From NCBI GenBank assembly GCA_964427955.1, contig CAYRWY010000299.1, positions 1 through 7,552 of the forward strand: DNA of 7,552 nucleotides. Reading direction: 5' to 3'. A model generated the notes under the pieces. It had not been told where the DNA came from. It saw only the letters and a program-made list of their open reading frames with translations, and did no database searches. Below are positions 5,831 to 7,552 of the stretch, piece by piece (position 1 is the stretch's first letter; every line of letters starts with the position of its first letter). The translations under genes and the position numbers were made by a program. The DNA is from JACRBK01 sp964427955. GTDB taxonomy: Bacteria > Chloroflexota > Anaerolineae > Aggregatilineales > Aggregatilineaceae.

Positions 5831-5908
5831 TTTTTAGTGATTGGTTCTTAGTAATGCGACACCGGGTGGACTCGGTTTTTGACTAATAACTAATCACTAA
5901 CAACTAAC
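5826..5908. repeat. Two inverted arrays of a TTAGT-cored 7-bp unit
   Basis: The left array at 5826-5853 reads as four heptamers: CTTAGTT, TTTAGTG, ATTGGTT, CTTAGTA. The right array at 5881-5908, read on the opposite strand, gives GTTAGTT, GTTAGTG, ATTAGTT, ATTAGTC. Unit by unit the arrays match at 23 of 28 positions and could form a long AT-rich hairpin with a 27-base loop. The first array begins inside the last codons of the PHP gene and includes its stop codon. A direct 10-base repeat GGTTCTTAGT occurs at 5822-5831 and 5843-5852. The base composition differs strongly from the GC-rich flanks. Function unknown. Confidence 0.75.
5861..5880 (+). terminator. Probable intrinsic terminator after the PHP gene
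   Basis: ACCGGG (5861-5866) pairs with CTCGGT (5871-5876) through six pairs including one G-U, with the four-base loop TGGA, and runs straight into a five-T tract at 5876-5880. It lies 30 bases after the PHP stop and before the ribosome site of the biotin carboxylase gene, where a terminator is expected. The stem is short, so efficiency may be modest. It sits exactly in the loop between the two heptamer arrays. Confidence 0.5.
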
Positions 5909-5948
5909 AACCCGTGTTTTTTCGCTCGAAATCGATGAGGACAACATC

Positions 5949-7448
5949 ATGACCGAACTGACGATGATCCGGAAAGTGCTGATCGCCAACCGCGGCGAGA
6001 TTGCCGTGCGCGTGATCCGCGCCTGCCGCGAGCTGGGCAGCATCCAGACGGTAGCGGTCTATTCGGACGCGGATCGCGAGGCGCTGCACGTCCGCTACGC
6101 CGACGAAGCCTACAACATCGGCGCGCCGTCCCCGCGTGAAAGCTATCTCAACATCGGCAAACTGCTCGACGTAGCGCGGCGCTCCGGGGCAGATGCCGTG
6201 CATCCGGGCTACGGCTTTCTCAGCGAGCGCGCCGACTTCGCGCAGGCGGTGGACGATGCCGGGCTGATCTGGATCGGGCCGTCGCCGGACGCGATTGCGA
6301 ACATGGGCGACAAGCTGGCCGCGCGCGAGTTGATGCGCAAGGCGGGCGTGCCCATCGTGCCGGGCACCGAGCCGGGGCTGAATGATGGGGCGCTGCGCTA
6401 TGCGGCCTCCCAGGTCGGCTATCCGCTGATGGTCAAGGCGGCGGCGGGCGGCGGCGGTAAAGGGATGCGTACCGTGCGCGACGAGTCCCAGTTGGACGCG
6501 GCGCTGGCCTCCGCGCACCGCGAAGCCGAAGCGGCGTTCGGGGATGGCACGGTCTACCTCGAAAAGCTGATGGAAGGCGCGCGGCACATCGAGTTCCAGA
6601 TTTTGGCCGACATGCACGGCAACACCATCCACCTGGGCGAGCGCGAATGCAGCATCCAGCGCCGCCACCAGAAATTGTTCGAGGAATCGCCCAGCCCGTT
6701 CATGGACGAGGAATTGCGCGCGCAGATGGGCGCGGCGGCGATCAAGGCCGCGCAGGCGGTGAATTACGTCAACGCCGGGACGATTGAATTCCTGGTGGAC
6801 CCGGACCGCCACTATTATTTCCTCGAAATGAACACGCGCTTGCAGGTTGAGCACCCGGTCACCGAGCTGGTCACCGGGGTGGACATGGTGAAAGAGCAGA
6901 TTCGTATCGCGCGCGGGCGGCGCATGGGACCGGTGGACGGCGTGCGCCCCTCCGGGTGGGCGGTCGAGTGCCGCATCAACGCCGAAGATCCCTACAACAA
7001 CTTCCTGCCATCCATCGGGCAGGTGACGGTCCACATTCCGCCGACGGGGCCGGGCGTCCGGCTGGACGGCGGCATCTACGCCGGGTACACCGTCACGCCC
7101 TACTACGACTCGATGCTGGGCAAGCTGATCGCCTGGGGGGAGACGCGCGGCGAGGCCCTGCTGCGGATGCGCCGTGCTCTGGCCGAGTATAAGATCATGG
7201 GACTGAAGACCAATCTGCCGTTCCATCAAAAGCTGCTGGACAGCACGCGCTTCCTGGCCGGGCGCTACGATACCCAGTTCGTCGAGCAGTATATGCAGAT
7301 GCAGGGCGAGGATGCGCGCGGCGACCGGGCCGAGGTCGCGGCGATCCTGGCGACGCTGGTCGAGCACCAGGCGCGCAAGCAGTCGCTCCAATTCACGACC
7401 GAGCCGAGCCGGGGCGCGTCGTCCTGGAAGTGGGGCGGGCGGCGGTAG
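5949..7448 (+). CDS. accC: Biotin carboxylase subunit of acetyl-/propionyl-CoA carboxylase
   Basis: This 499-residue cytoplasmic enzyme should carboxylate biotin on a carrier protein using ATP and bicarbonate, supplying the carboxyltransferase. The N-terminal domain shows IRKVLIANRGEIAVRVIRAC (7-26) and AVHPGYGFLSE (83-93). The ATP-grasp domain has the glycine-rich loop AAAGGGGKGMR (164-174), HIEFQI (213-218), ERECSIQRRHQK (231-242) and the catalytic EMNTRLQVEHPVTE (293-306; E293, N295, R297, E301). The C-terminal domain has ECRINAEDP (340-348) with R342. No key residue is missing. It is about 50 residues longer than E. coli AccC. The extension (about 450-499) ends in a Trp/Arg-rich SSWKWGGRR and resembles the start of the linker that leads to further domains in fused alpha subunits, but no biotin-carrier domain follows. 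The ATG at 5949 is preferred over 5964 because GAGGA at 5937-5941 lies 7 bases upstream. It probably has its own promoter after the terminator; the symbol follows the family. Confidence 0.95.
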   Translation: MTELTMIRKVLIANRGEIAVRVIRACRELGSIQTVAVYSDADREALHVRYADEAYNIGAPSPRESYLNIGKLLDVARRSGADAVHPGYGFLSERADFAQAVDDAGLIWIGPSPDAIANMGDKLAARELMRKAGVPIVPGTEPGLNDGALRYAASQVGYPLMVKAAAGGGGKGMRTVRDESQLDAALASAHREAEAAFGDGTVYLEKLMEGARHIEFQILADMHGNTIHLGERECSIQRRHQKLFEESPSPFMDEELRAQMGAAAIKAAQAVNYVNAGTIEFLVDPDRHYYFLEMNTRLQVEHPVTELVTGVDMVKEQIRIARGRRMGPVDGVRPSGWAVECRINAEDPYNNFLPSIGQVTVHIPPTGPGVRLDGGIYAGYTVTPYYDSMLGKLIAWGETRGEALLRMRRALAEYKIMGLKTNLPFHQKLLDSTRFLAGRYDTQFVEQYMQMQGEDARGDRAEVAAILATLVEHQARKQSLQFTTEPSRGASSWKWGGRR

Positions 7449-7511
7449 AGGGACCAGATCGGCGGACCGGGGGGCAAAAGTATCGAGGACACGAAGTTTC
7501 GCGGTGTTTTA
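7449..7511. other. Short intergenic gap after accC with no supported gene
   Basis: The 63 bases after the accC stop hold no start codon with a plausible product. They contain a string whose reverse complement is CTTCGTGTCCTCG (7484-7496), related to the repeat in the leader at 37-63. A weak 5-bp bulged stem before TTTT (7489-7510) is not good enough to call a terminator. No biotin-carrier coding sequence is present in the visible part. Confidence 0.4.
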
Positions 7512-7552
7512 CCTCACCCCCCGACCCCCTCTCCACCCGGTGGCGAGGGGGA
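7512..7552. repeat. C-rich/G-rich hairpin repeat, copy 2, cut by the window end
   Basis: Bases 7512-7538 match 4864-4890 at all but two positions (A to G at 7523, T to C at 7536). The following bases start the G-rich arm: 7525-7536 pairs with 7540-7551 around a three-base loop with one mismatch (T7532 against C7544). The outer right arm lies beyond the window. The T to C change in the left arm is matched by A to G in the right arm relative to copy 1, so pairing is kept. The copy lies shortly after the accC stop, as copy 1 lies shortly after the carboxyltransferase/57-residue pair. Confidence 0.75.

Noticed and set aside
5826..5908. CRISPR array
   Set aside because: The units are 7 bp and contiguous with no spacers, and the arrays are inverted to each other.
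5879..5910. Promoter for accC built on TTGACT at 5879-5884
   Set aside because: The -35 match is good, but no acceptable -10 hexamer lies 16-18 bases downstream and the region is made of heptamer repeats, so the match may be chance.
5904..7391. 495-codon minus-strand open frame opposite accC
   Set aside because: Same type of shadow; composition is unlike a real protein and the + strand has all biotin carboxylase motifs.
7489..7510. Terminator after accC
   Set aside because: The stem is only five pairs with a bulge and an eight-base loop before TTTT; too weak to call.

Overview
This is a GC-rich, gene-dense bacterial window that reads almost entirely on the + strand. It holds seven supportable protein genes and several kinds of short intergenic repeat. 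The mix suggests a member of the Chloroflexota, perhaps Anaerolineae-like: a zinc-ribbon/FHA protein, a membrane-anchored PP2C phosphatase with outer SH3-like domains, Thr/Pro-rich linkers, a split acyl-CoA carboxylase and C-rich hairpin repeats. That assignment is inferred from gene style; no rRNA or other lineage marker is present.

Layout. Bases 1-150 are a leader with a 9-bp tandem repeat and a possible extended -10 promoter. From 151 to 4807 there is a tightly packed gene run: an FHA protein (151-750), a PP2C phosphatase (758-2581), a four-helix membrane protein (2578-3096), the carboxyltransferase of an acyl-CoA carboxylase (3093-4637) and a 57-residue GTG-start membrane peptide (4634-4807). 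Three of the four junctions are stop/start overlaps (ATGA, ATGA, GTGA) and the other gap is 7 bases, so the run is very probably one transcript with translational coupling. Bases 4808-4972 hold a composite palindromic repeat. A PHP-family phosphoesterase follows (4973-5830). Bases 5831-5948 hold two mutually inverted arrays of a TTAGT-cored heptamer with a probable intrinsic terminator in the loop between them. A biotin carboxylase (5949-7448) comes next, and the window ends inside a second copy of the C-rich hairpin repeat.

How the genes may work together. The FHA protein and the phosphatase look like the phosphopeptide-reading and phosphate-removing halves of a Ser/Thr phospho-signalling module; no kinase gene is in the window. 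The carboxyltransferase and biotin carboxylase are two of the three functional parts of a biotin-dependent acyl-CoA carboxylase (acetyl- or propionyl-CoA). The third part, the biotinylated carrier protein, is not seen and must lie elsewhere. The PHP protein sits between the two carboxylase genes with repeats on both sides and may be functionally unrelated.

I see no CRISPR array, transposase, tRNA, rRNA or defence system. The most unusual points are the heptamer arrays with a terminator in their loop, a compensatory base change between the two C-rich hairpin copies, a Cys at the residue linked to acyl-CoA specificity in the carboxyltransferase, and translational coupling of signalling genes to a metabolic gene.
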